From Gemmataceae bacterium (GTDB taxonomy: Bacteria > Planctomycetota > Planctomycetia > Gemmatales > Gemmataceae), in assembly GCA_019694755.1 (NCBI GenBank), contig JAIBBI010000003.1:1-64000 (forward strand): a DNA stretch of 64,000 nt. The letters run 5' to 3'. The translations under genes were made by a program, and so were the position numbers. The notes under the pieces were generated by a model that did no database searches, was not told the origin of the DNA, and saw nothing but the letters and a program-made list of their open reading frames with translations. Of this stretch, positions 8,776 to 19,398 are shown in pieces (within the stretch, counting starts at the first letter, position 1; every line of letters begins with the position of its first letter).

Positions 8776-10380
8776 TCATTTCTCCGGTCGCGGTGTCAGA
8801 GTGCCGCCCTTCTGCCGCGGCGGGAACTCTTTCAGCGTGGCCATGTGCGCAGCCAGCGCGTCCTGGACCTGCCCGCCCCAAGCGACTCCCAGCTTCATGG
8901 CGATGTCGTTGTTTTTCTGACCGTCGTGCTTTTCGAACGGGTCCATTCGCAGATTGAAGATCAGGGCAGCCGGCTTGTTGTAATCGAAGAACCCGTCGCG
9001 GGTCTGGAAGTGCGACTTCCAGTTGCCGATGCGAATCGCGGTCAGGTCAGCCTCGTTGTAGTAGTAAACGACGTTTCGCGCCGATGGGGCGTCACCCGTC
9101 CAGTGGGGCAGGTTGTTCACGCCGTCAATATGCACCTTGTTTGATTCCCGAAGATCTTTCGCCACGTCCGGCACTCCGGCGGCGGCAGCCAGTGTGGCAA
9201 AGACATCGAGGTGTTCCTGCATTCCGTTCGAGACCTTCCCTTTGGCAATCCTGGCCGGCCACCTCACCATGAATGGCACTCGGACTCCGCCCTCCCAGGT
9301 CGTTGCCTTTTCGCTGCGGAAGGGGGTTGTGCCACCGTCCGGCCACCACGCTGCCATTGCGCCATTGTCGGTTGTGTACACGACGATCGTGTTTTCCGCG
9401 ATCTTCAGATTGTCAAGAGTTTTGAGCAACTCACCCACCTGCATGTCGTGTTCCATCATGCCGCTGCCATAGACGTCCAACTCCGAAGAGTGCGAGGCGG
9501 CGAGTTTCTCGCGCCCGGGCCGCAAGTGCGTGTAGATGTGCATTCTCGTCGGGTTGTACCACGCGAAAAACGGTTCGTTCGCCTTGACGGCGTTCGTCAT
9601 GAACTGTTTTGTTCGGTCGAGGAACTCGTCGTCCACGGTTTTCATCCGCTCGCGGGTCAGCGGCCCTGTATCCCGTATGGTCTGTTTTCCAACCCTGCCG
9701 AATCGCCTGTCCTCGGTCGGATCGTCCGTATCGGAGGCCCTGCAGTCAAGCACCCCGCGCGGACGATAGCGGTCGTCAAATCCCTTGTCTTTCGGCCAAT
9801 CACCAAGCTCGGGTTCTTCCTCCGTGTTCAGGTGGTACAGGTTGCCGAAAAACTCGTCAAACCCGTGAACCGTTGGCAGGTGGCTATTGCGGTCGCCGAG
9901 ATGGTTCTTGCCGAATTGGCCCGTGCGGTATCCCTGTTTCTTCAGCACCTCCGCGAGCGTGGGATCCCTTTTGTCGAGGCCGATGGGTGAGCCGGCCATG
10001 CCGACGGTGGTGAGTCCGGTACGCACGGGGAGTTGCCCGGTGATAAGCGCGGCCCGCCCGGGCGTACAAGAAGGTTGCGCGTAATGATCGGTGAACAGCA
10101 TGCCTTCCTTGGCGATGCGGTCGATGTTCGGCGTGGGGACCATCATCCCGTGGCTGTAGGCCCCGACATTCCAGTACCCTACATCGTCCGGCAGAATGAT
10201 CAGGATGTTCGGTCGGGCGACCTGCGGAGCATTGCGATTCGATTCGACCGGCCCGGCGGCAGGCACCCGCGACGGTGCTCCGGGTTCGATCGACCGCGCC
10301 ACCGGCCGATCCGCCAGGATGATGCCCCCACCCAAAGTAAGCAGGGTGCCCGCCAGGACGGCGCAAAAACGTGATCGCAT
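8776..10380 (-). CDS. Secreted sulfatase (arylsulfatase family)
   Basis: Start chosen at ATG 10380 (534 aa), with GGAG six bases upstream and a signal peptide (MRSRFCAVLAGTLLTLGGG). The type I sulfatase signature C-x-P-x-R is present as SCTPGRAAL with Cys at about residue 105; this Cys is normally converted to formylglycine. The metal-binding Asp pair (ILPDDVGYW) lies near residue 65, and TTDNGA matches the second metal site. It probably removes sulfate esters in the periplasm. Planctomycetes carry many such enzymes for sulfated polysaccharides; the actual substrate is not visible. Confidence 0.92.
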   Translation of the reverse strand: MRSRFCAVLAGTLLTLGGGIILADRPVARSIEPGAPSRVPAAGPVESNRNAPQVARPNILIILPDDVGYWNVGAYSHGMMVPTPNIDRIAKEGMLFTDHYAQPSCTPGRAALITGQLPVRTGLTTVGMAGSPIGLDKRDPTLAEVLKKQGYRTGQFGKNHLGDRNSHLPTVHGFDEFFGNLYHLNTEEEPELGDWPKDKGFDDRYRPRGVLDCRASDTDDPTEDRRFGRVGKQTIRDTGPLTRERMKTVDDEFLDRTKQFMTNAVKANEPFFAWYNPTRMHIYTHLRPGREKLAASHSSELDVYGSGMMEHDMQVGELLKTLDNLKIAENTIVVYTTDNGAMAAWWPDGGTTPFRSEKATTWEGGVRVPFMVRWPARIAKGKVSNGMQEHLDVFATLAAAAGVPDVAKDLRESNKVHIDGVNNLPHWTGDAPSARNVVYYYNEADLTAIRIGNWKSHFQTRDGFFDYNKPAALIFNLRMDPFEKHDGQKNNDIAMKLGVAWGGQVQDALAAHMATLKEFPPRQKGGTLTPRPEK

Positions 10381-10591
10381 TAGATTCTCCGGCTTCGCGA
10401 ATGGAATGCAGGGCAATCCCGCGCAGAAGTGTTCCCAATTCGTTGTTCAGATGTTAGGTCGCGCCGAACGGCACGTCCAACGTCATCCCGGCTTGAGCGA
10501 GAAGGCAAGAGACGCGTCAAAAGACCGGTCGTATCCCGGATCGTCAAACCGGACCCGTTCTTGTCGGCGTTGCAGAATACGAGAATTGATG

Positions 10592-10684
10592 GGGCGAGCA
10601 TCGGTCCGTCGGGCCAACAAAGCATGGCACAATACGGCGACGCCGCTGATCGAATCACGCTCCACGACGTACTGACGCACGGCA
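10592..10684. repeat. Dispersed intergenic repeat, copy C
   Basis: This copy has the same motif order and spacing as copy A at 824-928. A GGCGAGCATCGGTCCGTC segment is followed about 50 bp later by GACGCCGCTG and TCCACGACGTACTGACGCA. It lies in the otherwise gene-free stretch 10381-10810 between the sulfatase gene and the S1 protein gene, which point away from each other, so this stretch should also hold both promoters. Confidence 0.4.
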
Positions 10685-10810
10685 CACCCCGTGAATCTGG
10701 TCGATGACACGGGTCCGGCGTCCTCCGCACTGCCTTCGCGCTGGCCGGACCCCGGATCGGCCCGTAAGTTCATAGAACCAGAGAGTTTCCACCGAATGAG
10801 ACGCTTGGAC

Positions 10811-12277
10811 ATGAGCGATCCCGTCAATCCCGAAGCCGTCGCCGAACCCACCCCGAGCCCGGAAGCCGTGGCCGCACCGCCGGCCGGCGAGGGCGCGCCA
10901 CCCGCCGAGCCGTTTACGCCACCCAAGCTGCGCATCAACGAGATGCGGGCTAACCGCGACTCGCGGGGGCCGCGCAAGCCGTTCAAGCCGCGCGACGAGA
11001 AGCCCCGCGAACCGGACGTCGGCCCGCGCGTCCACGAGTTGCCCAAGCTCCGCGAACTCGACGCCCAGATCGAAGACGAGCTTAACTCGGCGATGGCCGA
11101 GATTTCCGACAAGAAGCTGCTCGACGATCCGCCGGCCCCAAAGAAGATTCCGGGCGTGAAGATCGCGCCGAACCCGCTCAAGACGGGCAAGATCGTCGGC
11201 ATCCACATCGACGACGTGTTTGTCGAAATGCCCGGCAGCCGCGGGCAAGGCGTGCTCTCGATGGCCCAGTTCCCCGACGGCCCGCCCGAGATCGGCAGCA
11301 CGGTCGAAGTCCAAATCGTCCGCTACGACCGGGCCGACGGACTGCTCGTCCTCACCCGCGAGGGCGCGGTCGAGGCCGCACAGTGGTCCACCGTCCATAT
11401 CGGCATGATCGTCGAGGCCCGTTGCATCGAGGTGAACAAGGGCGGCATGGCGGTCGAGGTCAACGGCCTTCGCGGCTTCCTGCCCATCAGCCAGATCGAC
11501 CAGTACCGCGTCGAGAATGCCGACGCCTACGTCGGCCAGCGGCTGCGGTGCATGGTGGTCGAGGTCGACGTGCCGAACAAGAACCTCGTCGTCTCGCGCC
11601 GGGCCCTGCTCGAGCAGGAGCGTGCCGACCTGGCCGCCAAGCTCTGGGAAGAACTGGCCGAGGGGCAGGTCAAGAAGGCCATGATCCGGCAGATCAAGCC
11701 CTTCGGCGCGTTTGCCGACATCGGCGGCATCGACGGGCTGATCCCCATCTCCGAAATGTCGTGGACGCGGATCAAGGATCCGTCGGAAGTCGTGACGCTG
11801 GGCGAGACCGTCGAGGTCGTCGTCACCCGGATCGACCGCGACGCGAAGAAAGTGTCGCTCAGCCTTCGGCAGACCAAGGCCAGCCCGTGGGACACGGCCC
11901 ACTTCACCTATCCCTCTGACAGCGTGGTTACGGGCACCGTCACCCGGCTGGAGCCGTTCGGTGCGTTCGTGCAACTCGAGCCGGGAATTGAGGGGCTCGT
12001 CCACATCAGCGAGCTGTCCGGCTCGCGGGTGCGCCGCAGCCAGGACGCCGTGTCGCCGGGCCAGCAGGTGCAGGTGAAGATCCTGAATGTCGATCGCGAT
12101 CAGCGGCGGATCTCGCTGAGCATCAAACAGGTGCGCGAGAAGGAAATCGAAGAGGCGATTGCCGCGGAGGCGGACGAAGCACCCGCCGCCCCGGTGAAAC
12201 CTCGGGTCAAGAACCCGAATCTCCGCGGCGGCACCGGGACTCCCGGGCCACTCTTCCCGCAACTCGGTCAGAAATAA
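10811..12277 (+). CDS. S1-domain RNA-binding protein (ribosomal protein S1-like)
   Basis: Four S1 domains follow a 110-residue Pro/Ala- and charge-rich N-terminal region. They begin near residues 122, 196, 288 and 370 and carry typical features (PFGAFADIGGIDGLIPISEM; PFGAFVQLEPGIEGLVHISEL). It should bind single-stranded RNA and may act as or beside ribosomal protein S1, although S1 in many bacteria has six domains. Start at 10811 (MSDPVNP) is preferred; 10796 is an in-frame alternative and neither has a clear ribosome site. It converges with the gene at 12281, leaving only 3 bp. Confidence 0.85.
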   Translation: MSDPVNPEAVAEPTPSPEAVAAPPAGEGAPPAEPFTPPKLRINEMRANRDSRGPRKPFKPRDEKPREPDVGPRVHELPKLRELDAQIEDELNSAMAEISDKKLLDDPPAPKKIPGVKIAPNPLKTGKIVGIHIDDVFVEMPGSRGQGVLSMAQFPDGPPEIGSTVEVQIVRYDRADGLLVLTREGAVEAAQWSTVHIGMIVEARCIEVNKGGMAVEVNGLRGFLPISQIDQYRVENADAYVGQRLRCMVVEVDVPNKNLVVSRRALLEQERADLAAKLWEELAEGQVKKAMIRQIKPFGAFADIGGIDGLIPISEMSWTRIKDPSEVVTLGETVEVVVTRIDRDAKKVSLSLRQTKASPWDTAHFTYPSDSVVTGTVTRLEPFGAFVQLEPGIEGLVHISELSGSRVRRSQDAVSPGQQVQVKILNVDRDQRRISLSIKQVREKEIEEAIAAEADEAPAAPVKPRVKNPNLRGGTGTPGPLFPQLGQK

Positions 12278-12280
12278 CGA

Positions 12281-12664
12281 TCAATGGTGGTGGTCATGGC
12301 CGTGATCGTGGCCATGACCGTGGTCGTGGGTTTCGGGTGGATCGAGGCTGACGACGGCCGGCGAATACCCCATCACGCCCTGCAGATATCCGCAAAACAA
12401 CGCCACGCCCGTCAGGATCGTCGCCGCAAGAAGCTGCCACCAGAAATTGTGCAGCGTCATCCCGGCCACCGACAGCGGCCGACGGTCGAACAGCGACCAG
12501 ACCTTCGCGGCCATCGCGACCAGCAGAACGAGCGGCACCCAACCGCCCGCGGCCAGCACGGGCCAGGCCTTCGACCAGTTCACCGCCCACAGACACCACG
12601 CACACAGCAATCCGCCGGGCAGGAGCGCCAGCAGCACGTCGTCAATCTTCTGCAAACACTCCAT
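12281..12664 (-). CDS. Small membrane protein with His-rich C-terminal tail
   Basis: A 127-residue protein starting MECLQKIDDV at 12664. Three hydrophobic segments are visible, near residues 10-30, 37-55 and 70-95. The last 14 residues are nearly all His, Asp and Gly (DHGHGHDHGHDHHH), a pattern that binds Zn, Ni or Co in many metal carriers. No transporter family is recognised. A metal-related role is inferred only from the tail. Confidence 0.7.
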   Translation of the reverse strand: MECLQKIDDVLLALLPGGLLCAWCLWAVNWSKAWPVLAAGGWVPLVLLVAMAAKVWSLFDRRPLSVAGMTLHNFWWQLLAATILTGVALFCGYLQGVMGYSPAVVSLDPPETHDHGHGHDHGHDHHH

Positions 12665-13579
12665 GTCGGGTCTCCGCGGGGGATGCAGGAACGATAGGTG
12701 CGAAGCCCTTCCCGTCAACCCGCCGAGGCTCTTCATGCCACTGTTCGGCTCGCATTTGTCGGTCGCCGGGAGCTTCACCCGGGCCATCGATTCGGCCGTC
12801 GCCCTGGGCTGCGACACAGTGCAAATCTTTACGAAAGCGCCGAGCCAGTGGGCCGGCCGGTCCATCGGCGACGACGAGGCGGCCGACTTCCGCAAAGCCC
12901 TGAAAGCATCGAAGTTGAAGTTCCCCCTCGCACACGACTCGTACCTCATCAACCTCGCCGCGGGCGACGACGCGCTGTTCCGGAAGTCGGTGGATGCGTT
13001 TGTCGACGAGATCCGGCGGGCGGACCTGCTCGGGCTCGACTACCTGGTGACCCACCCCGGTAGTCACGTGGGCGCGGGCGACGACGCCGGCCTGGCCCGC
13101 GTGATCGAGGGGATCGACGAATCGTTGGCCCGCACGCCGGACGCCCGGGTCCGCGTGCTGATCGAGACGACCGCGGGGCAGGGCTCGTCGCTCGGCTGGC
13201 GATTCGAGCAACTCGGCCGGATTCTCGCCGGCGTGAAGGACGCGGCCCGGCTCGGCGTCTGCGTCGATTCCTGCCACATCTTCGCGGCCGGCTACGCCCT
13301 CTGGCCCGAAGCCGAGTACAAGGCCACGATGAAGGAGTTCGACCGCGTCGTCGGGTTGAAGCAGATCAAAGCCTGGCACCTGAACGACAGCAAGAAGGGC
13401 CTCGGTAGCCGGGTCGACCGCCACGAGCACCTCGGTCGGGGGGCGATCGGCGAAGGCGCGTTCGGCCTGATCGTCAACGACAAGCGATTTGCCAGGCTCC
13501 CGATGATCCTCGAGACGGCAAAGGAAGACGACATGGACAAGGTCAACCTCGCCCTGCTGCGAAGGTTGATTAAGAGTCA

Positions 13580-15132
<1,553 letters not shown>

Positions 15133-15153
15133 AGGTTGGTTGAGGTAAGACGA

Positions 15154-15249
15154 ACTACGAAGTCGCGAAGACACGAAGGTCGCACGAGGAAGAAGCAAAC
15201 AGGCATGGCTTCTTCTTCCGTTCTTCGTGTCTTCGAGTCTTAGTTGTGA
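15154..15249. repeat. Inverted dispersed repeat, GAAGACACGAAGG family
   Basis: The left arm (about 15154-15195) and right arm (about 15209-15249) are inverted copies around GAAGACACGAAG / CTTCGTGTCTTC. They sit exactly between the converging 3' ends of eno and the outer-membrane protein gene and could act as a two-way terminator-like hairpin. The same family occurs at 46269-46368. Confidence 0.75.
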
Positions 15250-15276
15250 CCCTTGCGTCCCGCAAACCTGCGAACG

Positions 15277-16293
15277 TCAGAATCCGACACGCAGTTGGCC
15301 GAACAGACCCTGCATCAGCATGTCCTGGCTCACGCCCTCGGAGCGGGCCACGTCCCACCAGTATTCGAATTGGTACCCGAGCTGAAACGACATGTGCGGC
15401 AGCATGGTCGGCGCGTAGTTGAGGCCCGTCGCAGTTCGCAGTACCTTCGCAGTCGAGTTCTGCCGTTCAGACACAGACGGCGCCACGTCCACGGCCGGGG
15501 CATTCGTCTGAAAAGTCATCTTGGTTGTCGTCTTTCCGAACAGCGCGGCGAAATCGCCCGTTCCGAACAGCGACCAGCCCGGCAGGAGCGCGAAGTCGGC
15601 CCCCAGCCCGGCGACGGGGCCCGCGCCGAGGAAGTACTGGCTGCCGCGTGCGTCGACAGTGAAGTTGGTGGCCGGCTGGTCCTCGAACCCCGGGAAGTTG
15701 AATTGCGAGTGGATGTTGATGTCGTAGTACACGCTGCCGAGCCGGGCCCCGCCGTTGACCGCAAGCCTGAGCCGGTCGTTGGGCAATAGGATCTGCCGCT
15801 GGAGGATCCAGTTGAACTCGTTGACGTCGAGCCGGGACTTCAGCTCGATGCTCGGCGCGAAGCCGCCGGTGTCGCCGAGGTCGATCGACGGCGTGCCGGA
15901 CGCGCCGAAGTAGCGGTAGTTCGTCACAAAAGTCCAGCGCGGATCGGTGAATGTGTATCCGAGGCCCACGAGCATGCCGACGTTGGCGTCGAGCGACAGG
16001 TCGTCGCCCGACTCGACGAAGCCGATGCCGCCGCTGCGGCCGCGCAGGTCCGCGAAGACAAGAGCGATGTCCGCATCGATGTACCAGCCGGGCGACGACG
16101 AAATCGATCGCCGGTCGCGCAACACCGTGCCCGGCGTCACGTACTCCGAGGGCGGGAGGGTACCCGGGGTCGGCTCGACCATGACCGTCGGCGGCACCGG
16201 TTCCGGCAGCAGGATCATCGGCGCTTCCTGGGCCCGGGCGGCCCACGGGAGCACGACGACCAAAACAAAGGCGCAACTCAAAAAACGGCGCAT
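15277..16293 (-). CDS. Outer-membrane beta-barrel protein (Lpg1974/BBP7-like)
   Basis: Start chosen at ATG 16293 (338 aa), giving a signal peptide that starts MRRFLSCAFVLVVVLPWAARA. A Pro-rich segment follows, then GWYIDADIALVFADL and repeated amphipathic strands, ending in Phe (LFGQLRVGF). The layout matches planctomycete outer-membrane proteins related to the Legionella major outer-membrane protein family. It probably forms a structural or pore barrel. The open frame continues upstream to 16383 but has no signal-like start there. Confidence 0.8.
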   Translation of the reverse strand: MRRFLSCAFVLVVVLPWAARAQEAPMILLPEPVPPTVMVEPTPGTLPPSEYVTPGTVLRDRRSISSSPGWYIDADIALVFADLRGRSGGIGFVESGDDLSLDANVGMLVGLGYTFTDPRWTFVTNYRYFGASGTPSIDLGDTGGFAPSIELKSRLDVNEFNWILQRQILLPNDRLRLAVNGGARLGSVYYDINIHSQFNFPGFEDQPATNFTVDARGSQYFLGAGPVAGLGADFALLPGWSLFGTGDFAALFGKTTTKMTFQTNAPAVDVAPSVSERQNSTAKVLRTATGLNYAPTMLPHMSFQLGYQFEYWWDVARSEGVSQDMLMQGLFGQLRVGF

Positions 16294-16382
16294 GGGGAGA
16301 CCCCTGGTACTCGCCGGGAGGCATAACCGGGGCTCGCCGCTCACGCAATGCGACTTCAGTGTAAGATTAGGTAAGCCAAGCA

Positions 16383-16500
16383 AGCCACAGAGAACTCCGA
16401 GAAATGCAATTTGAAATGAAGATCCGAGTCGGGCTCATGTCAGCCTGATGGAGAATACAACCATTTGCTTCACCTCAGAGCCCTCTGTGTCCTCTGTGGC
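16383..16500. repeat. Inverted dispersed repeat, CCACAGAG family
   Basis: The left arm near 16383-16404 (GCCACAGAGAACTCCGAG) is opposed by a right arm at about 16474-16500 (CCTCTGTGTCCTCTGTGGC). Pairing is imperfect. The element lies between the start of the outer-membrane protein gene and the end of the methyltransferase gene. It is a third sequence family with the same inverted layout as the elements at 13580 and 15154. Confidence 0.65.
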
Positions 16501-16512
16501 GATGTTCCGCTC

Positions 16513-17715
16513 TCAGGCCCCCAGCACGCGGCAGAAGACCGCTTTCAGATACCGGCTCTCGGGGACGTGCATCAGCACGGGGTGATCCGCGCCCGCGCCG
16601 CGGATGTCGAGGATTTGCAGCGACTTGCCCGCCTGCCAGGCCGCCCGCCGGACGCTTTCCAGAAACTCCTGCTCGCTCACGAGGCCAGTACACGAACACG
16701 TCACGAACAAACCGCCCACCGCGACCGCCCCGAGTGCGAGCTTGTTCATGTCGTAGTACCGCTTGAGCGCGTACGGCACCTCTTCGCGGTCGCGGGTCTG
16801 CTTGGCGGGGTCGAGGATTACCACGTCCCACTTCGTGCCGCCGCCGGCCGTGTCGCGGAGCCAGGTGAAGATGTCGGCCTGCACCCAGCGGATGTTCGCC
16901 TTGTTCAGCCCCGCATTCTGGCGGGCCAGGTCCAGTGCGACTTCGTCGAGGTCCACGCCGGTCACGTCCGTCGCCCCGCCGATCGCCTTGGCATACACGG
17001 CGAAGCCGCCGGTGTTGCAGCACAAATCGAGCACGCTCTTGCCGTCGCACATGCTGGCGAGCAGCCGGCGGTTTTCGCGCTGGTCGGTGAAGAAGCCGGT
17101 CTTGTGCTTACCGCCCGGGGCGACGCGAAACCGCACGCCGTGCTCGCGGATCACCACCGCCGGCGTCGCATCCGCGGGCCGGCAGTCGAAGCTCTCCTGC
17201 TTCTGCACGTTCTGGTCGGCAAACCAGATCACCTTGGAATCCGGGTAATGGCGGAGCAGGGCGTCGCGCAGCACGTCGCGCTGCTTGAACATCCCGGCCG
17301 AGAAGAACTCCATCACCAGCGTGTCGCCGAACCGGTCGACTACCAGGCCGCTCAGGCTGTCGCCCTCGGAATGCACCAGTCGGTAAGCATCGGTCACGGC
17401 ATCGAGCTTGAGCCAGTCGCGCCGCAGCGAGACCGCCCGATCGATCAGCGAGCCGAAGAACCCGGCATCGACCGGCTCGTCGGACCGGGAGGTGAGAATT
17501 CGAAGGGAAATGCGCGAGTGGCCGTTGTAGAACCCCCGGCCCACCCAGTTGCCGTCGCGGTCGAGCACCTCGACCACCGAGCCCGGCGGGATGCGCGTGG
17601 CCGGCTTCTCCACCATCTTTTGGAAGATCCACGGGTGGCTCGACCGGCGCTCGATCTTGAGCCGGACCGGTGGTAACTGGGGCGCGGGCGGGGTTCCGTC
17701 GGCAGCGTGTGACAT
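16513..17715 (-). CDS. rlmI: RlmI-type 23S rRNA (cytosine-C5) methyltransferase
   Basis: A 400-residue class I SAM-dependent methyltransferase. The N-terminal PUA-like part includes HPWIFQKMVE and the middle GDSLSGLVVDRFGD. The KTGFFTDQRENR motif is characteristic of the RlmI/YccW group. The SAM site is VLDLCCNTGGFAVYAKA, and a Cys-containing motif (VTCSCTGLVSEQEF) supplies the likely catalytic residue. By family it methylates C1962 of 23S rRNA (E. coli numbering); the exact target here is inferred. It is divergent from the FHA-GAF kinase gene, with a 44 bp gap. Confidence 0.88.
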   Translation of the reverse strand: MSHAADGTPPAPQLPPVRLKIERRSSHPWIFQKMVEKPATRIPPGSVVEVLDRDGNWVGRGFYNGHSRISLRILTSRSDEPVDAGFFGSLIDRAVSLRRDWLKLDAVTDAYRLVHSEGDSLSGLVVDRFGDTLVMEFFSAGMFKQRDVLRDALLRHYPDSKVIWFADQNVQKQESFDCRPADATPAVVIREHGVRFRVAPGGKHKTGFFTDQRENRRLLASMCDGKSVLDLCCNTGGFAVYAKAIGGATDVTGVDLDEVALDLARQNAGLNKANIRWVQADIFTWLRDTAGGGTKWDVVILDPAKQTRDREEVPYALKRYYDMNKLALGAVAVGGLFVTCSCTGLVSEQEFLESVRRAAWQAGKSLQILDIRGAGADHPVLMHVPESRYLKAVFCRVLGA

Positions 17716-17759
17716 ATAGATGATCTACAGCGGACACGGGGCGGCGTCGGGGGGGCGAA

Positions 17760-19280
17760 GTGACGGAATTGCGAGTGATTGCCGGTCCGGACGCGGGACA
17801 AACCTACCCGCTGACAGATTCCTGCGTGGTCGGGCGTGAATCGTCGTGCCCCGTCCGACTCAGCGACCCGGAGGTTTCCCGCCGGCATTTCGAGTTGACC
17901 CGCCTGCCCGACGGCGCGTTTCGGGCGGTCGATCTGGGCAGCGTGAACGGGCTTCTGGTCAACGGCCGGCGGGTATCGTCCGTCGACCTCCAGCCCGGCG
18001 ACCGGCTCGTTGCGGGCGCGACCCTCCTCGAGTACCAGGGGCCGCCGGGCGTCCGCGTGCTCACGCGGCCGGGCGAGGACCTCGGCACTGCTATTGTCCG
18101 CCGGGTGGACGCGGGGCGGGCGGCCGGCAGCCTCGGCGTGCTTTACGACGCCATTCGTGCCACAGGTTCCATTCTCGATCTCGACCAGTTGCTGGCGGAA
18201 ATGCTCCGGCTCCTATCCCGGGCCGTGCCCGCCGACCGCGCGCTCGTTTTGCTACGGGAAGGCGAAGGCTGGCAGGCCCGCGCCACGACCGGCCCGGCCG
18301 AGGAGACATCGATCAGCCGGGGGATCATCGAACACGTCGCACGGTCCCGCGAGGGGATTGTCATTGCCGACACGGGGGCCGACGAGCGATTCGCCGGCGC
18401 GGAGAGCGTGTTGCGGGCCGGCATCCGTGCGGTGTTGTGCGTGCCGCTGTTGGGCCGGCACGGGGATATCGGCGTCCTGTACTGTGATGCCGTCGTTCCG
18501 GACCCCGCACGGTTTACGCAGGAGCATCTCGCCCTCGCGGTCGCCGTCGGCCATCAGATCGCGTTGGCCGTCGAGGAGACGCGGTATCACGAGCGGGTGG
18601 TCGAGTCCGAACGGCTTGCTGCCATCGGTCAGGCCGTCGCCGCCCTGTCGCACCACATCAAGAACATCCTGCAAGGGCTCCAGAGCGGCGGCGAACTGTT
18701 GATGCTCGGGATCAACGAACACGACGACACAGCCGTACAAGCCGGCTGGCGACTCTTCGACAAGAATCAGAAGCGCGTCCGCGACCTGGTCTTCGACATG
18801 CTCTCGTACTCGGCCGACCGCGAACCGGTGCGCACGCTCACGGATCTTCCCACGCTCCTGGCCGAAGTCGTTGAACTGGTCGCGCCACGGGCAAAAGATC
18901 TCGGCGTGCGGATCGATGTCGAGGGCGATGCCGTCCCGCCGGCCTTGATCGACCGCGAGGGTATTCACCGGGCCGTGCTCAACCTCGTTACCAACGCCAT
19001 CGATGCCGTGCAGGAGGCGGCCGACCCGCTCGTCCGCATCACTCTGCGCAAAGAAGGCGGCGAGTACCGTATTGCCGTCAGCGACAACGGCTCGGGGATC
19101 GAAGAGTACCGCATGGCCGGGCTGTTTCAGCCATTTGTGAGTACGAAGGGCGGTCGCGGAACGGGGCTGGGCCTCGCCGTGAGCAGGAAGATCGCCGTCG
19201 AGCACGGCGGCGATATCGACGTTGTCAGCAGCCCGGGGCAGGGCAGCACTTTCACGCTCCGCATCCCGGAAACGACGTAG
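17760..19280 (+). CDS. FHA-GAF sensor histidine kinase
   Basis: Starts with GTG at 17760 after a G-rich ribosome site. Domains in order are FHA (about 1-95; GRESSCPV, SRRHFEL, VNGLLVNG), GAF (about 125-275), phospho-acceptor helix (SHHIKNILQGL, His298/299) and HATPase (NLVTNAIDAV, SDNGSGI, GTGLGLAVSRKI). No membrane segment is seen, so it should be cytoplasmic. The FHA domain binds phosphothreonine, suggesting input from a Ser/Thr kinase. No response regulator is adjacent, so the output partner is unknown. Confidence 0.93.
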   Translation: MTELRVIAGPDAGQTYPLTDSCVVGRESSCPVRLSDPEVSRRHFELTRLPDGAFRAVDLGSVNGLLVNGRRVSSVDLQPGDRLVAGATLLEYQGPPGVRVLTRPGEDLGTAIVRRVDAGRAAGSLGVLYDAIRATGSILDLDQLLAEMLRLLSRAVPADRALVLLREGEGWQARATTGPAEETSISRGIIEHVARSREGIVIADTGADERFAGAESVLRAGIRAVLCVPLLGRHGDIGVLYCDAVVPDPARFTQEHLALAVAVGHQIALAVEETRYHERVVESERLAAIGQAVAALSHHIKNILQGLQSGGELLMLGINEHDDTAVQAGWRLFDKNQKRVRDLVFDMLSYSADREPVRTLTDLPTLLAEVVELVAPRAKDLGVRIDVEGDAVPPALIDREGIHRAVLNLVTNAIDAVQEAADPLVRITLRKEGGEYRIAVSDNGSGIEEYRMAGLFQPFVSTKGGRGTGLGLAVSRKIAVEHGGDIDVVSSPGQGSTFTLRIPETT

Positions 19281-19398
19281 CAGCGCACCGCAGAGTTTAC
19301 CTGTGCAGAACAACCGTTCGCATCCGGCGGGTCGATTTTGCGCCCGATGGCGGAGCGGGCTTTCCCTGCCGCCCGCGTCGCGGGACGATGGGAGTGAT

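Noticed and set aside
10655-12262. Minus-strand 535-codon open frame
   Set aside because: Antisense of the four-S1-domain gene; the plus strand has clear S1 motifs.
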